DNA of 64,000 bases from Laburnicola sp. R22_1 (GCA_014281115.1 JACONQ010000002.1:1922001-1986000); one strand, 5' to 3'; shown: positions 21,097 to 33,902, numbered from the stretch's first letter. Notes: generated by a model from the letters alone, not told the origin. Made by a program: numbers and translations.

Positions 21097-22967
21097 ATAT
21101 ACTTTACACTCGAGTTAATTATTCTATTAAGTTAATTACTTTACTAAGACCCCACTAAGTTCTATACTATTTATAATAGTACAAAGTTAATACAAACTAT
21201 TTTTAATAGTCTAAATAGGCTAATCTATTTAGAATCTACTTTTATAGGCTGCCTACAGATTATTTTATTATGCCTAGGCTTGCTGCAACATCTATAGCGC
21301 TATTAAGCAAATTTGCCTCTATTAGCGCGCACTTCCTTTTTTGCCTTTTGCCTATCACTACGCGCCCCAAACTCCTTTAGAGTGGCCAGCCGCTGGCCCT
21401 CTTTAGCTATAAGGACTCCTTTACGCTGTACTCGCTTTCTTTTATATTATTTATATTGCGTAGCAGTCTTATTAGTAGCTTAAAGTTTAGTGTTGCGTTT
21501 AGTTATTAATAGTAAAGAATGCCCTATTAGCTTAGCGCCTTTAACAAGCTTTTTTATCGCCTTAACTATATAAGTTAGGGAACTATCTACATGCCTTTAA
21601 ATTCTCTACTTAACTAGCGTTAATTGCGACCTAAGTTCTATACTATTTCGCGGAGTTTGCGACTCCTATATACTATCGCGAATAGTACAAAGTGGAGGCG
21701 TACGCAGGTAGACGTTAAGCTACGATATTACAACTTCTGGGTTATGGAGCACTAGGCCAGCATCTCGAAAGCCTCCTTTAATATTACTTTTAGTAATTAA
21801 AGCCTTAAAAGCAGCAATAAAGCAAGATAGGAACTTAATTTTAGTAATGTGCGTGATGTAGTTGCGCATTAGATTCTTAGCTTAGCGCCTATACGCCTTC
21901 TTTAATAGCGCAAAACAACCTATATTAAGTGGCTATAAGAGGTGCGACAAATATAGAGGCATATAGAGAGTAATAATATTACTCTTTTTATAGTAATTCT
22001 GAAATTTAAGCGAGTTATAACTTTTATGGCTATTAATAATAAGCAAACATACTCTACTAATAGTACGCCTCTTTATATACTTATTAAAGTGCTTTAGCCA
22101 TTGCAGACTAAGCTTATTTGTCGTCTAGCCGTTCTTAGAGACTATAATAACCTAATTATAAGGTAGATTCTTCTCCTTATACTAGGCGAAGAGGTAGTGC
22201 TTACCCCCAAAGATAATAAAGGGTGGAATCTACCACCCTATTACGTTAATGCCTTGGATAACTATTGTTCACTCTCTATTGCCCTGCTGCACCTACTTTG
22301 GCCGTCCTTAACGCTCAGAGCCTATAACTACTACTCTAGTTAATATTATGTCTATTATAAAGCTAGACTTATTAAAATTATAGGTGTTCTTATCTAGAAT
22401 ACTATACTTGGCCTGTATATTCTCTATAAGCTAGAACTAGCCTCGTATTACCTTAGAATCCTCCTAGAGAGCTCTCTTGTAGTCGTACTTTTAATTAAAC
22501 TTAACTTAAAGCTTTAGCTAGCGCTTAACAAAGTTATAAGGCCACTTCTAGCTAATTAGCTTATAGTAGCGTGCAGCTAGTAAAGAATCGGCCATATCTT
22601 TTATAGTATTAAGCTGGGGCGGAAATCCTCGCGCGTCTAGGTTGAGTATATGCTGCACAATCACCTACTCCTCTTTTATAGTAAGTCTTATTTTGTTAAG
22701 TGCGTAGTCGCGTCTAAACGTCTTTTTAACGCGTTAGTTACTAAGTATACTTTAAGAGATGTTATAGAGGGCTGTAGCGCGTCGCTAAGAGAGTGTCGCG
22801 TCTTATTTAATAGCCTAGATTGTAAGCTGTATACGCGCTTCTTTTAACGCCAGTAATTTATTATGTGGTTAAGGCATCGTGTTATACTATTACTAATAGT
22901 ACGTTTTAGTAAAGTCTTGGCAAAGTAATTAACTTAATAAAATAATCGACTCGAGTGCAAAGTACGT
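21097..22967 (-). mobile_element. Fot1/pogo-like DNA transposon copy A (heavily mutated)
   Basis: This 1871-bp element is flanked by TA dinucleotides and has imperfect inverted ends (ATATACTTTACACTCGAG on the left, reverse complement of ACGTACTTTGCACTCGAG on the right). Its interior aligns base for base with copy B at 31,044-32,916, but with many C-to-T and G-to-A changes. It is inserted inside chromovirus element 1. Confidence 0.8.
21250..22877 (-). pseudogene. Transposase remnant of copy A
   Basis: The same gene as the transposase of copy B, starting at an ATG whose complement is at 22,875-22,877. The frame is broken by many stops; no open stretch of useful length remains on the coding strand. 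Confidence 0.7.
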
Positions 22968-25479
22968 TATAGTGTTTTATAGTAATAGTAGTAATATTTA
23001 AAATAAGTTAGTAGAATAGATATTTATAAAAATTCGACTAGTGACTTTATTATAACTCTGCCTAAGGTGTAAGATTATACCTTACCTAAAACTACTAATC
23101 TTTTATATTACTATAGTATAGATTTCGATTATTCTTACCTAAGTAGTAAATATAATAAGTATGAACGACTCTACGCACCTTTGTCGTCCATGCCTAGAGA
23201 ATTTTATTTTAATACTCTAACTTCTTAACCTTAAACTAGAACTATGAGCGATTTTAGGAACTTTATACCCTCTTTCGCAAAGACGTTTACCTAATAATAG
23301 AAATAAGTAGATACGTAAGAATCTATAATAATTGCTAGTAATTCGCAATCCTAATTATAACTTGTTATTCTAGCTCTAAACTCTTATGCCTAAGTAGCAC
23401 TTTAAGGCCCTAATATTTAGTGTGCTTAACTTTTCTAAAACCCGTCTTAGTACTTTAACACCTTTACTAATATTATTAACAATATATTTAACGCGTTAAA
23501 ATTAGTAAGATAGTGTAATAAACTCTATAAAGATTACTAAGTTACTATTTAGACGCTGTAGAAATCCCCTAACTATAGTTACTAATCTAAGAGAGACTAG
23601 AGATTTCTTGTCTCCTCGCGTTTAAAATCTAACAGCTGTAGCCTAGGCAATTTATAGATACCTAAGAAGGTGTTACTTTTATAGATTTGTTTTAAATTCC
23701 TGTCTCCCCTTACGCGTAATAAATAATAGCACACCTCTTTAAGGACTTTAAACCTATTTATAGAAGCCTATAAGCCTATTAATAATAAAGAAGAGCTAGG
23801 CTATAATATAGAGGTCTAATATAAGAACGCTTAAGAAGAATAGATAGAAAAGACATTTTAACTAACTAATACAGTCAAGTTTACAGAAGACGTATAAGCT
23901 TACCCTAATACCTAGTTTAATATTATTATAAAGTATGCTAAGTCTAGCGAGCAACTAGTTAAGAAACTCTTTTGGCTTAACGCACTAGAGGCTATATTTT
24001 AGCAATTACAAAACGCCTATAACGTAGCTAGCAGCACTAACCTAGAAGCTTATAAGCAATTATAATAAGCTTATAATACTCTATTAAATGCCTACTATTA
24101 GTAAGGCGTAGACTTGGCCACTACTAAGAAGGACTTTAAAGACATATAAACTCGCGTTTAATAAGTTACTTAAGTTAGATAAAAACTATAGGTAAAGTAT
24201 AACAATACTATTAAAGCGAATAAGAACGTTTTTATAGAGCTTTACAACCTTAAGACTAATTATTAGTATACTATCTAAGATACTTAATAGTCTAAAGAAG
24301 AATTTTAATAACTATAAGAATATACTTAGCAGTTTAAGTATTAAGTACAAATGACTAAATAAGCTACGTACGCCGCTAAAAATAAACTTAGGTTCTTAAG
24401 GACTTAGACGCGCTTACTATATACTATATTAGAACGTAGTTAATCTTTTTCACATAACTAGTTTAATAAATCACTAACTTCTTATAAGTATGGGCGTGCG
24501 CGTTCTCCGCGACAAGATATTTATACTCTAAATAGCAACTCTACTCTTAACTACTATTCTATTAGTATAATATATAGTCGCTTTATATAAACATAACCCG
24601 ATAAAGAACCTTTTTATAATAACCTTTATAACTATTATAACTATTACAATAAGTCTAAAGATATATATAACTAACGCGACTAACGCGAAGATTAAGACTA
24701 ATATAATAACTAAGACTAGCGCGATAATAACTATAAACGTTAGGAGACTTAAGATCCGCATAACGAGCGACCCTTTAGCGCCTCCTATATATTAGTTAGG
24801 ACTACTAGCGGCTCGTATTATAAGGCCCTAGAAATAGAGTCCTTTAGTGATAAAGATAAGGAGGATTATAAGTGTTAGCGAATTACTGCGATTAATAAGG
24901 CAATTACACTTCTATTAGAGAAACACAAAGTCTATTATATTCGCTATTTTATTAAAGACAACACCTAGAACTTTATCTATCTAATTCTAAGTTTAGTTAA
25001 CATATTAGAGAATCTGCTAAAGCTCTTAGATAAGACCTATATATTCTATAATCGGACTATAGAAGCTAAATAGAAGCTTTATAATAATATATTATAATAA
25101 AAGCGTGACGAGATGTTTGTGTAGTGGCAAGGGCGATTTCTCTCTATTATTAACTTGCTTTCTATAGACGAGATGGGTAAAGTTTAGTATACCTAATATC
25201 TTATAGACAGCTATCTTGCCCACTAAACTTTATCTAGTTTAATACTAAATAAGAGCTTAATAGCCTTCCTAGCCTATATATATTAACTTCACTAGTACAA
25301 TTTAGATATTAATAGTCAACTATATTTAGAACCTAAGAAGTTAATAATATTATCTAGTAAAGATACTAGCTATAAGTATTTTCTAAGCCACTGTTCCTTA
25401 GTGTAAAAGGATAGGGCCCTCTAGGCACTTACTTATAAATAAATAACTAAGGAACGTAATTATATAAGTAAACTAGATC

Positions 25480-28400
25480 TTTGCTTTAAATATAGCAAGC
25501 TAAAATATATAACGCGCGATAAGACTGCACCCTATAAAGATAAAGACTTTGTCTCTTTAAAAGATATCTTTGCTTTGGCCTCTGCTATAAATGCGTACAC
25601 AAAGAATATAAAAGATAAGGATAGCAATAAATTCCAATATAAATTAACTACTAATAAGGATGAGTTAGGAAATAAGAGGCTCCTAAACTAAACTGTAATG
25701 AGGAGCAACAATGGCGTAAAACTCAACAAGAAATCTAGTAGACTATTTAGCGCCTAGAAGCTGCACCTAAGTATAATAGCCTTAATAAGCCTATAGTTAT
25801 ACACACTATATTTACTATTGCGTTAGATATGTCTTCTATACTAAACGCTACTTATTAACTAGAATTTAACTGTTATATTAAGCTCCCTCTGGTCTAAAAA
25901 TAGCTCTGCGCACTTAGCTTAGTAGATATAGGAGCCACTACCTATTTTATTTATTAACAAGTTGTTAAACAACACTAGCTTAAAGAAATTGCTTTGAAAC
26001 AACTAGTCGGCATAGATCTAGCTAACGGCAATCCTTATACTAAGCTCCACACTATAGTAGAGATTACGATTAAGTATAGATTTTATACTAGCCTAGTACT
26101 ATACTATATTACTAAAATCGGTAAGTTTAACGTATTATTAGGGACAAATTAGATAGACTACTGTTCACTAATCTCCTCTTTTAGAGAAACCTATTTATTA
26201 AACTTTAAACTACTATATTGCCTAGTAAACTATTTAAATAGCGCGCTGCCTAAAAAGATTTATAATAACAAACTACTAGATAGTACAACGCGTAAAAAGA
26301 TAGCAAAGAATGGGATTAACATTATTTTAGGCCGTGCAGCCGCAATAATAATTGCTAGAGATTCTGACTTTGTTATTTTTATTAAGCCACACTACTAGGA
26401 ACAACTAGAATCATTAGATCCCAGTGGAGAAGAATTAGATAAGAAAAGTCTATAGGAACATATTATTACTAACCTCTACGCTACTTAGCACTGTGTAGTA
26501 TTAGATGCCGACTTTGAAAAGTATATAAGGAAACTAGAAAAGCCCGCGATTACTAGAGAAGAAATTGTCGAGCTATTACCACTATTTCTAGTTGACCTGG
26601 CTTATAGATTTAATCCTAAGAAAGCTAATAAACTACCCTCGCGTCGACCTAGAGTGGACCATGCCATTAATTTGAATCCAGAGGCCATAGTATCACATTT
26701 TAAGATATATAGATTAACTCACAAAGAATATAAAGCGGTGAAGGTATATATTAATAAGATATTAGGCAAAGGTTTTATTTGCCTAAGTAGCTTACCTTAT
26801 ACCGCGTCTGTACTATGTGTTAAGAAACCTAGAGGGGGACTGCGGATTTGCGTTAATTACCGCGTCTTAAATAAGGCAACAAAGAAGAACTAGAATGCTT
26901 TACTCTTAATTAAGGAGACTATAACACAACTAACAAAAGCACAAATTATGAGTATTGTTAACATAATAGCCGCTTTTAACACTGTATGAGTTAAGGAGGA
27001 TAATAATAAAAAAACAGCTTTTTTAACTCGCTATGGCCTTTATAAGTATCTGGTTATGCCATTTGGGTTATGTAATGCCCTAGGGACCTTTTAATCTTAT
27101 ATTAATAACGTTCTAAGAGAATATCTAGATAACTTCTGTACCACATACCTAGACGACGTACTTATCTATTCTAATAATAAGGACAAGTATAAGACATATA
27201 TTTGGATAGTAGTTAAGAAGCTTATTAACACTAGACTATTCTTAAACGTCTATAAGTTACAATTTAAGGTCAAACGTATTAAGTACTTAGGACTTATTCT
27301 AACCACAGACAGTATTAAGATAAACTCTATTAAGGTTAGTATAATATAAGAATGGCAACTACCGCGCAGCGTTAAAGATATATAGGCCTTCCTAGGATTT
27401 ATAAACTTCTATTACTAGTTTATCCTAGGATTTAGCCAGCTTGTATAACTACTCACAGAGCTAACTAAGAAATTAGATACCCAGACTAAAGGATTTCTGT
27501 TAGTAGCTAAATCTGCGACCGCCTAAGCTTTTAAACAACTTAAATAAGCCTTTATACGCGTATTTATACTCGTCTACTTTAATGCTAACTTGGAGACCTA
27601 GTTAGAAACAAATATATTTAACTTTGTTACTACTATAGTCTTATTATAGATGCACAACAGCGTATTAAAATCTGTTACCTTTCTATTATATAAGATAAAC
27701 CCAGCTAAGTGTAACTATAAGATTTATAATAAGAAGTTGCTTGCAATTATACGCACATTTAAGAAATGGCGTTTTAAGCTATTAGGCATAAAATCGCCTA
27801 TTAACGTTATATTAGACCACTTAGCATTGCGCTACTTTATAACTAATAAGAGACTAAATCGCTAATAAGTACAATAGGCTAAATTTCTCTTAGAGTTTAA
27901 CTTTCTTATTAGATACAGACTAGATAACTAAGGCACTAAGCCAGACGCTTTAACTAGACGGCCTAGCAATCTCCCCAAGGGTACAGATAATAAATAATAT
28001 TAACACTAAGTCTAAACAATCCTTAAGCCATATTATATTGCGCTAGAAACCTACGCCGACGGCCACTAAGCCTATTATAGTCCTAAAGATAGTAATGGCT
28101 ACAATAGTAATGTGCATACTAGCTATGCCTACACTTTATATTATACTTATAAGAATATATTATAATATATAGTCTATATAGCTTAGGTCCTTATTAGTAA
28201 ACTTATAGACACTATTGCAAACCTGACCCTTATAATATACTTAATTAGTAAGGAGGATTATATTAGCAAGAAGTCTATAGAAGAATTACTAGTATTATCC
28301 TTATTAGCACCTTTATAAGTGTAGTCGCCTAAGGAAAAGAAGAAGATAAGGATTAATCCTCCTACTAATAATAAAGATTTAGAGAAAGACCTTATTACTA

Positions 28401-29940
28401 GGATTAAGAACACGTACCCTATTAATAAGAACCTATAAGCCATTATTAAAGCGAAACTTAAGAGACAACATTGTATCCCGTTATCGCTTATATATAATAA
28501 GAAACTGCGAATTAAGCTTAGAGACTGCTAACTATAAGACGACTTGTTATATATAAAGAATAAGATATACATACTAGACAATAGACCTCTGCGCACTATA
28601 ATTATTAAAGACTCTTATAACGAGTTATGCGTAGGCTACTTTAGTAAGCACGCTATATACTATAACCTAAGTTATTAGTATTACTAGCCTTATATAACAA
28701 CAGACGTTATATAGTATATACGTAATTATTTAATATGCTATTACTTTAAGGTTAATAAAGAAGGCAAGCATAGACTTCTCTACCTATTACTAATCCTAGA
28801 TTAATACTAGAAGAGTATATTAATTAATTATATTATTAAACTACTAGCCTGTAAAGATTATAGCTACACCTATACTAGTATACTTATTATAGTCAATTGC
28901 CTATCTAAGAAAAAGAAGTTTATCCCTATTACTAATTTTAAAGTTATAATACTAGTCCGTGCATTTGTTAAGTATATATGGCGCGAGAAGGAATACCCTA
29001 CACAAATTATTAGTAATTATGGCGCTTAGTTTGTCTTATATTTCTGGCGTTGCCTATGCTAATAATTAGATACCCAGCCCAAGGTATTAACTTTCCATTA
29101 TCTAGAGACTAATGGCTAGACCGAGATTATTAATGCCTAGGTAAAATAGTATCTACAAGCTTATGTAAATTACTAATAGGATAATTAGGCACTATTTCTA
29201 TTAATAGCTAAGTTTATTACAAATAATTAGATTAGCAACTCTACTAGTGTCGCCTTATTTATGGCAACTAAGGGCTACGTACTATAATTCTTAATCTATA
29301 AACTAGTCAAATTAACAATATTACTGTCCGCCCCCACCTAAGCTAATTAGTGACGTGCTAACGAGTTCGTTACTAAGTTAAAGAATCTTTAATAGTTCTA
29401 TTAAGACAACATAGCCTAAGCATAAGCGAAGTAGGCAAAATATACAAATAAGGACCACATGCCTACTTCTAAGTTACGCGTTAGTGATAAAGTTATATTA
29501 GACATAAGGTTTATTAAGATAACGCGTCTTAGCAAATTATTAGACATAAAATACTACAGACTATTCACTATTACACGCGTTATTAATAACTCTATATACG
29601 AAATAGACCTACTACTAAAAATAGGACGTGTATATAATATATTTTACCTATAGTTATTATATAAATAACCTAGCAACACGCTACCTAGATAGCGATTAGA
29701 ATCTAAGGACCCTATTAATATTAACGTGAACGATACCTTAGATTATACAATTAAAGCCATACTAAACTATTATATTAATAGTGATCTTTAAGACCCATAC
29801 CGCCATAATAAGAAAGGTTTACTTTAGTATCTAGTCGAGTAAAAGGACTATCCCAAGGGTCCTAATAACCCATTATAGAAACTATAAATACTTCTTATTA
29901 ACGCTCTAGAGACAGTAAATTAGTTTTATAGCGATAAACC
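25480..29940 (+). pseudogene. Gag-pol remnant of chromovirus element 1
   Basis: Domains are recognisable in order. A degenerate CCHC knuckle at 25,482-25,530 reads LCFKYSKLKYIT, with the second Cys and the His now Tyr. The aspartic protease motif LVDIGAT is at about 25,917-25,945. Reverse transcriptase keeps GGLRICVNYRVLN (26,835-26,870) and YLDDVLIYS (27,146-27,172). RNase H gives YNKKLLAIIRTFKKWR (about 27,727-27,775). Integrase remnants cover about 28,450-29,250, then a post-integrase region (29,459-29,653). The chromodomain is at about 29,740-29,930 (YLVE, KDYPKGPNNPL). Dozens of in-frame stops, mostly TAG and TAA, show it is dead. The three-domain order with a C-terminal chromodomain defines a chromovirus of the Ty3/gypsy group. 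Confidence 0.85.
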
Positions 29941-30348
29941 ACGCAAACCCACTAAATATATTAAGTTTAGGGACCTAGCAGCCTAATAAAAAATGCTAAT
30001 AAATAAGATTAGTGCTATATATATTATTACGTAGGTGCAATAGAAACACTTCGCTATATTATAAGTAACTAAGTTGTTTATCTTAGTAAAGTATCCTATT
30101 AGAGGAGGTTGCCTTTATAGTATTAGTTAAAACAATTTGCTAAACTTAGTAACGCTGCTAGGTACATTATAATAGTACTATTACTAGCTGCGATAGTTTC
30201 TAACTAGCTAGGAATAGTCTATAATAACGCGTAATAGCGTGCGATAGTTTAGAATATACTATAATAGTGCGAGATAGTTAGGTTATATAATAGACACAAG
30301 CCTCGCCAGAGCTTAAGGCTATAAAGAGGGGAGAGAGGGTAGTATAGA

Positions 30349-30444
30349 TGCTACCCTTTTGCCTACCTACTTAGTATAGTAGTATTTTATATACTAGGAA
30401 TTAACTTACTTTTATTCTAACTATTATAGGCCTAAACCCTTACA
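30349..30444 (+). repeat. Right terminal repeat of element 1 (candidate LTR)
   Basis: This segment matches 20,658-20,753 over the same 96-bp length and follows a purine-rich tract. It ends CCCTTACA where the left copy has CTTTTATA, consistent with C-to-T mutation. Confidence 0.55.
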
Positions 30445-30639
30445 CTTAGTATATATAGAGCCATAATAAAAATAAAATTTAATTCTATTATAACTTCTTT
30501 TATATATAGGATATATGCTATAGACATACCTACTATAGATAAGTAAGTGCTATGCCTTTAGTAGCTATATAAGGTATATTATTACTAATATCTAAAATCT
30601 TTGTTCTACACAAAAGACCTTTTTTATATACACTTAGAT

Positions 30640-30770
30640 CCTCTTCTCTAGGGTTAATCTATAATATTACGTAATTCTAGGCTAGCTGTTTAACTAACTA
30701 CTATATTACGTAATTAATAATTTCTTTAATAATATTTTTACTATAATAATAATAATAATTATAATAGTAT
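30640..30770 (+). repeat. Fragment of the 1.26-kb arm unit (outer end)
   Basis: GGGTTAATCTATAATATTACG and the following 100 bp match the outer part of the inverted arms at 46,450 and 52,643. A further piece of the same unit is at 30,888-30,945 and its inner end at 33,745-33,902, so this third copy is deleted and interrupted. Confidence 0.7.
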
Positions 30771-30782
30771 ATATATTATTAA

Positions 30783-30880
30783 ATTATCTACCTAGACGTA
30801 GAATAATAAAGGCTTTTATCTTAAATAATATAATAAAAAGGGTAGAGTCCCCTACTTAGTAATTAAAAAGAGCGTAAATA
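30783..30880 (+). repeat. MITE arm (10.25-kb family)
   Basis: TTATCTACCTAGACGTAGAA is followed by AAGGCTTTTATCTTAAATAA and a GTAGAGTCCCCTACTTAGTA segment, matching the palindromic MITE arm. An inverted partner lies at 33,188-33,290, beyond Fot1-like copy B. Confidence 0.65.
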
Positions 30881-31043
30881 AGGTATAACAGTGTATAACT
30901 TAATTATGCTAAATAGTAGACTATCTATTAACTACTATTAATAATACTATATTAGGAAAGTTTTTCTACTTAACTATATAAATTATGTGTAGACGTACGC
31001 AAACTTACGTATTTATATACATTTTTATATAAGTAATTTACTA

Positions 31044-32916
31044 ACGTACTCCACAACCGAGCGACTCACCCAACCGAGCGACTCACTTTTGCCAAGACCC
31101 CACCAAAACATGTACTATTCACGACAGTACAGAGTCAATACGAACTATTATTAATAGTCTAAATAGGCCAATCTATTCAGAATCTACTTCTGCAGGTTAT
31201 TTACACGTTGTTCTATTGTGCCTAGGCTCGCCGCAGCGTCCACAGCGCCGTTGAGTTGGCTCGCCTCCATCAACGCGCGCCCTCTTCTTTGCCTTCTTGC
31301 CATCACTGCGCGCCGCAAAGTCCTTTAGAGTAGCCAGCCGCTGGCCCTCTTTAGCTGTAAGAGCTCCTTCTTGCTGCAATCGCTTTCTTTTGTGCGATTT
31401 ACGTCGCGTGGCGGCCTTATTAGCAGCTTGAAGTTTGGCGTTGCGTTTGGTCATTAACACTAAAGAATGCCCCATTAGCTTGGCGCCTTTGACGAGCTTT
31501 TCCACCGCCTTAACTATATAAGTTAGGGAACTATCCACATGCCTTTGAATCCTCTGCTTAACCAGCATTAATTGTGACCTAAGTTCTGTACTATTTCGCG
31601 GAGTTTGCGACTCCCATGTACTATCGCGAATAGTACATTCTGGAGGCGTACGCAGGCGGACGTCAAGCTGCGATAGTACAGCCTCTAGGTCGTGGGGCAC
31701 TAGGCCAGCACCTTAAAAGCCTCCTTTAATATTACTTTTAGTAATTGAAGCCTTAAAAGCAGCAATAAAGCAAGGTAGGAACTCGATTTTGGTGATGTGC
31801 GTGATGTGGTTGCGCATTAGATTCTTAGCTTGGCGCCTATACGCCTTCTTTAACAGCGCAAAACAACCCACGTTAAGTGGCTGCAAGAGGTGCGACGAAT
31901 GTGGAGGCATACAGAGAGTAATAATATTACTCTTTTTGCAGTAATCCTAGAATTCGAGTGAGTTGTGACTTTTGTGGCCATTAATAATGAGCAAACGTGC
32001 TCTACTAATAGTACGCCTCTTTGTATGCTTATTAAAGTGCTTCAGCTATTGCAGACTAAGCTCATTTGTTGTCTAGCTGTTCTTAGAGACTGCAATAACC
32101 TAATTATAAGGTAGATCCTTCTCCTTATACTAGGCGGAGAGGTGGTGCTTGCCCCCGAAGATAATAAAGGGTGGGATCCACCACCCTATTGCGTTGATGC
32201 CTTGGATGACTGTTGTCCACTCCCTATTGCCCTACTGCACCTGCTTTGGCTATCCTTAACGCTTAGAGCCTGTAACTACCGCTCTAGTCGATATTATGCC
32301 TATTATAAAGCCAGACTCGTCGAAATTATAGGTGTCCTTATCTAGGATACCATACTTAGCCTTTATGTTCTCCACAAGCCGGAACCAGCCTCGTATTACC
32401 TTAGGATTCTCCTGGAGGGCTCTCTTATAGTCGTACTTTCGATTAAACTTGACTTTAAGCTCTGGCTGGCGCTTAACAAAGTTTAGAGCCCAGTTATAGC
32501 CCACAGGGTTGCAATGCCGCTCAGCTAGCAAAGAATTGGCCATATCCTCCACAGCAGTAAGCTGTGGTGGGAATCCTTACAAGTCTAGGTCAAGTACATG
32601 CTGTATAATCGCCTTCTCCTCTCTTACAGTAAGCTTTATTGTGTTGGGTGGGCAGTCGCGTCGGAAGGCGATTCCAGCGCGTCGTCAGCTGAGGGTCTTT
32701 TAAGGGATGTTATAGATGGCGGCAGCGCGTCTTTGCGAAAGTGACGCGTCTTGTTCAATAGCCTGGATCGCAAGCTGTATACGAGCTTCGTTTGACGCTA
32801 GTAGTTCATTGTGTTGTTGAGGCATCGCGTTGTACTATTGATGGTAGCACGTTTTGGTGGGGTCTTGGCAAAAGTGAGTCGCTCGGTTGGGTGAGTCGCT
32901 CGGTTGTGGAGTACGT
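31044..32916 (-). mobile_element. Fot1/pogo-like DNA transposon copy B
   Basis: This 1873-bp element is flanked by TA target duplications (31,042-31,043 and 32,917-32,918). It has perfect 66-bp terminal inverted repeats starting ACGTACTCCACAACCGAGCG. Each repeat contains two copies of CAACCGAGCGACTCAC separated by one base. It encodes a DDE transposase on the minus strand. It is much less mutated than copy A, so it arrived later or escaped most RIP. The structure fits the Tc1/mariner superfamily, Fot1/pogo branch. Confidence 0.9.
31197..32825 (-). pseudogene. Fot1/pogo-type transposase of copy B, nonsense-broken
   Basis: From an ATG at 32,825 to the stop at 31,197 the whole gene stays in one frame (543 codons), interrupted only by nonsense codons. 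The N-terminus contains a psq-type helix-turn-helix (ARIQLAIQAIEQDASLSQRR). A CENP-B-like second DNA-binding region follows (NPVGYNWALNFVKRQPELK), then a DDE segment with the first aspartate in YNFDESGF and the typical PPHSSHLLQPLNVGCFALLK. A basic C-terminal part ends in a zinc-knuckle-like RRCGRCGEPRHNRTTC. At least one stop is a CAA-to-TAA type change in the helix-turn-helix. No full-length protein can be made. Confidence 0.88.
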
Positions 32917-33187
32917 TAGTATAAAGTGCTTAGAGATATATAAATATATATAGACTTGCGTAGATATATATAAATAGTCTAAATAAGTAAATTCTTTAAA
33001 GCTTTATAACCTTTTTACTAGTAAAGCTATAATTTTAATCTTTTAATAGATCTATAAAGAAAATACTAGTCTTTAATTATTTAATTTAAAATACTATTTT
33101 TATTATTAATTAGTTAGTAATTAATAAAAAACTTTTATTTTATTAGTATTATTATATAAAAAACTCTATTTTATTATTATTTTAAGC

Positions 33188-33290
33188 TTTTTTTATATTA
33201 CGTACGTTTTTATTACTAAGTAAGGGGCTTTTTATTTTTGTTTTTTTATATTATTTAAGTAAAAGCCTTTATCGTCCTACGTCCTTTTAA
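33188..33290 (-). repeat. MITE arm, inverted (10.25-kb family)
   Basis: On the minus strand this reads GTAGGACGATAAAGGCTTTT then ACTTAAATAATATAA and CCCCTTACTTAGTAAT, the inverse of the arm at 30,783. Confidence 0.6.
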
Positions 33291-33744
33291 TTACTAAAAA
33301 TAACTATATACTTTTTAGAAAAGTTTTAATTAAAGTTAAAACGTTATATATATTACGTAATAGAAGTTCTATATAATATGCTAGTAATTAGTACTATTAT
33401 ATTAACTAGTAATTACTATCTAGTAAGAGACTTTAACTTTATACTTTAAAAATACTTTTTTTAAAGCTTACTAAGTAGCTTACTAAGCTTTTTTTTAAAT
33501 TTTAGCTAATTAAAGAGCTTTATTTGCTAATTAATTAGCATTATTTTAATAGCATAGATGCCCTAAATACACTAGTAGCATAGGTACGTATTCTTACCCA
33601 ACCTTATATATGTGCACACTAAAAAAAAGTAGTATTACTAGTGTACTCTAAGCGTATTTAGTGCGTAGGTATACGTAGGCGTGCTTAGAGCCGCTTAGGT
33701 GCCCTAGGTGCTTATACTTACTTAAAACCTTTCCTAATATACTA

Positions 33745-33902
33745 TACAAAATATTAATAAATAAATTATTATTATTTTATATATATTTTGTTACTACTAC
33801 TATATACTAGATACTAGATTTTAGTGCCTTTTATTTTACTTCTTTCTATATATAGTATAGATTTAACCTTAGTTAGAATTTTAATATAATAAAGATCTTT
33901 AA
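33745..33902 (+). repeat. Fragment of the 1.26-kb arm unit (inner end)
   Basis: This segment runs from AATAAATTATTATTATTTT to AAAGATCTTTAAT and matches the inner ends of the inverted arms at 47,711 and 51,387. It ends just outside the left LTR of element 3. Confidence 0.7.

Larger units (their letters stand above)
20658..30444 (+). mobile_element. Ty3/gypsy chromovirus element 1 (decayed)
   Basis: A plus-strand retrotransposon remnant in the order gag zinc knuckle, protease, reverse transcriptase, RNase H, integrase and chromodomain. Direct repeats of 96 bp beginning TGCTACCC lie at 20,658-20,753 and 30,349-30,444. A purine-rich tract (30,325-30,339) precedes the right repeat, as a polypurine tract would. 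The repeats are short for LTRs and no target duplication was found, so the outer limits are tentative. A Fot1-like transposon is inserted near the left end (21,097-22,967); without it the element is about 7.9 kb. Confidence 0.6.

Noticed and set aside
22650..22847. 65-codon open frame on the plus strand of Fot1-like copy A
   Set aside because: It is antisense to the decayed transposase and has no independent support.
24528..24761. Strongly hydrophobic 77-residue open frame on the minus strand
   Set aside because: It is antisense to the gag region of element 1. The Ile/Val/Leu-rich sequence arises from the reverse complement of Asn/Asp/Tyr-rich decayed codons and is not a membrane protein gene.
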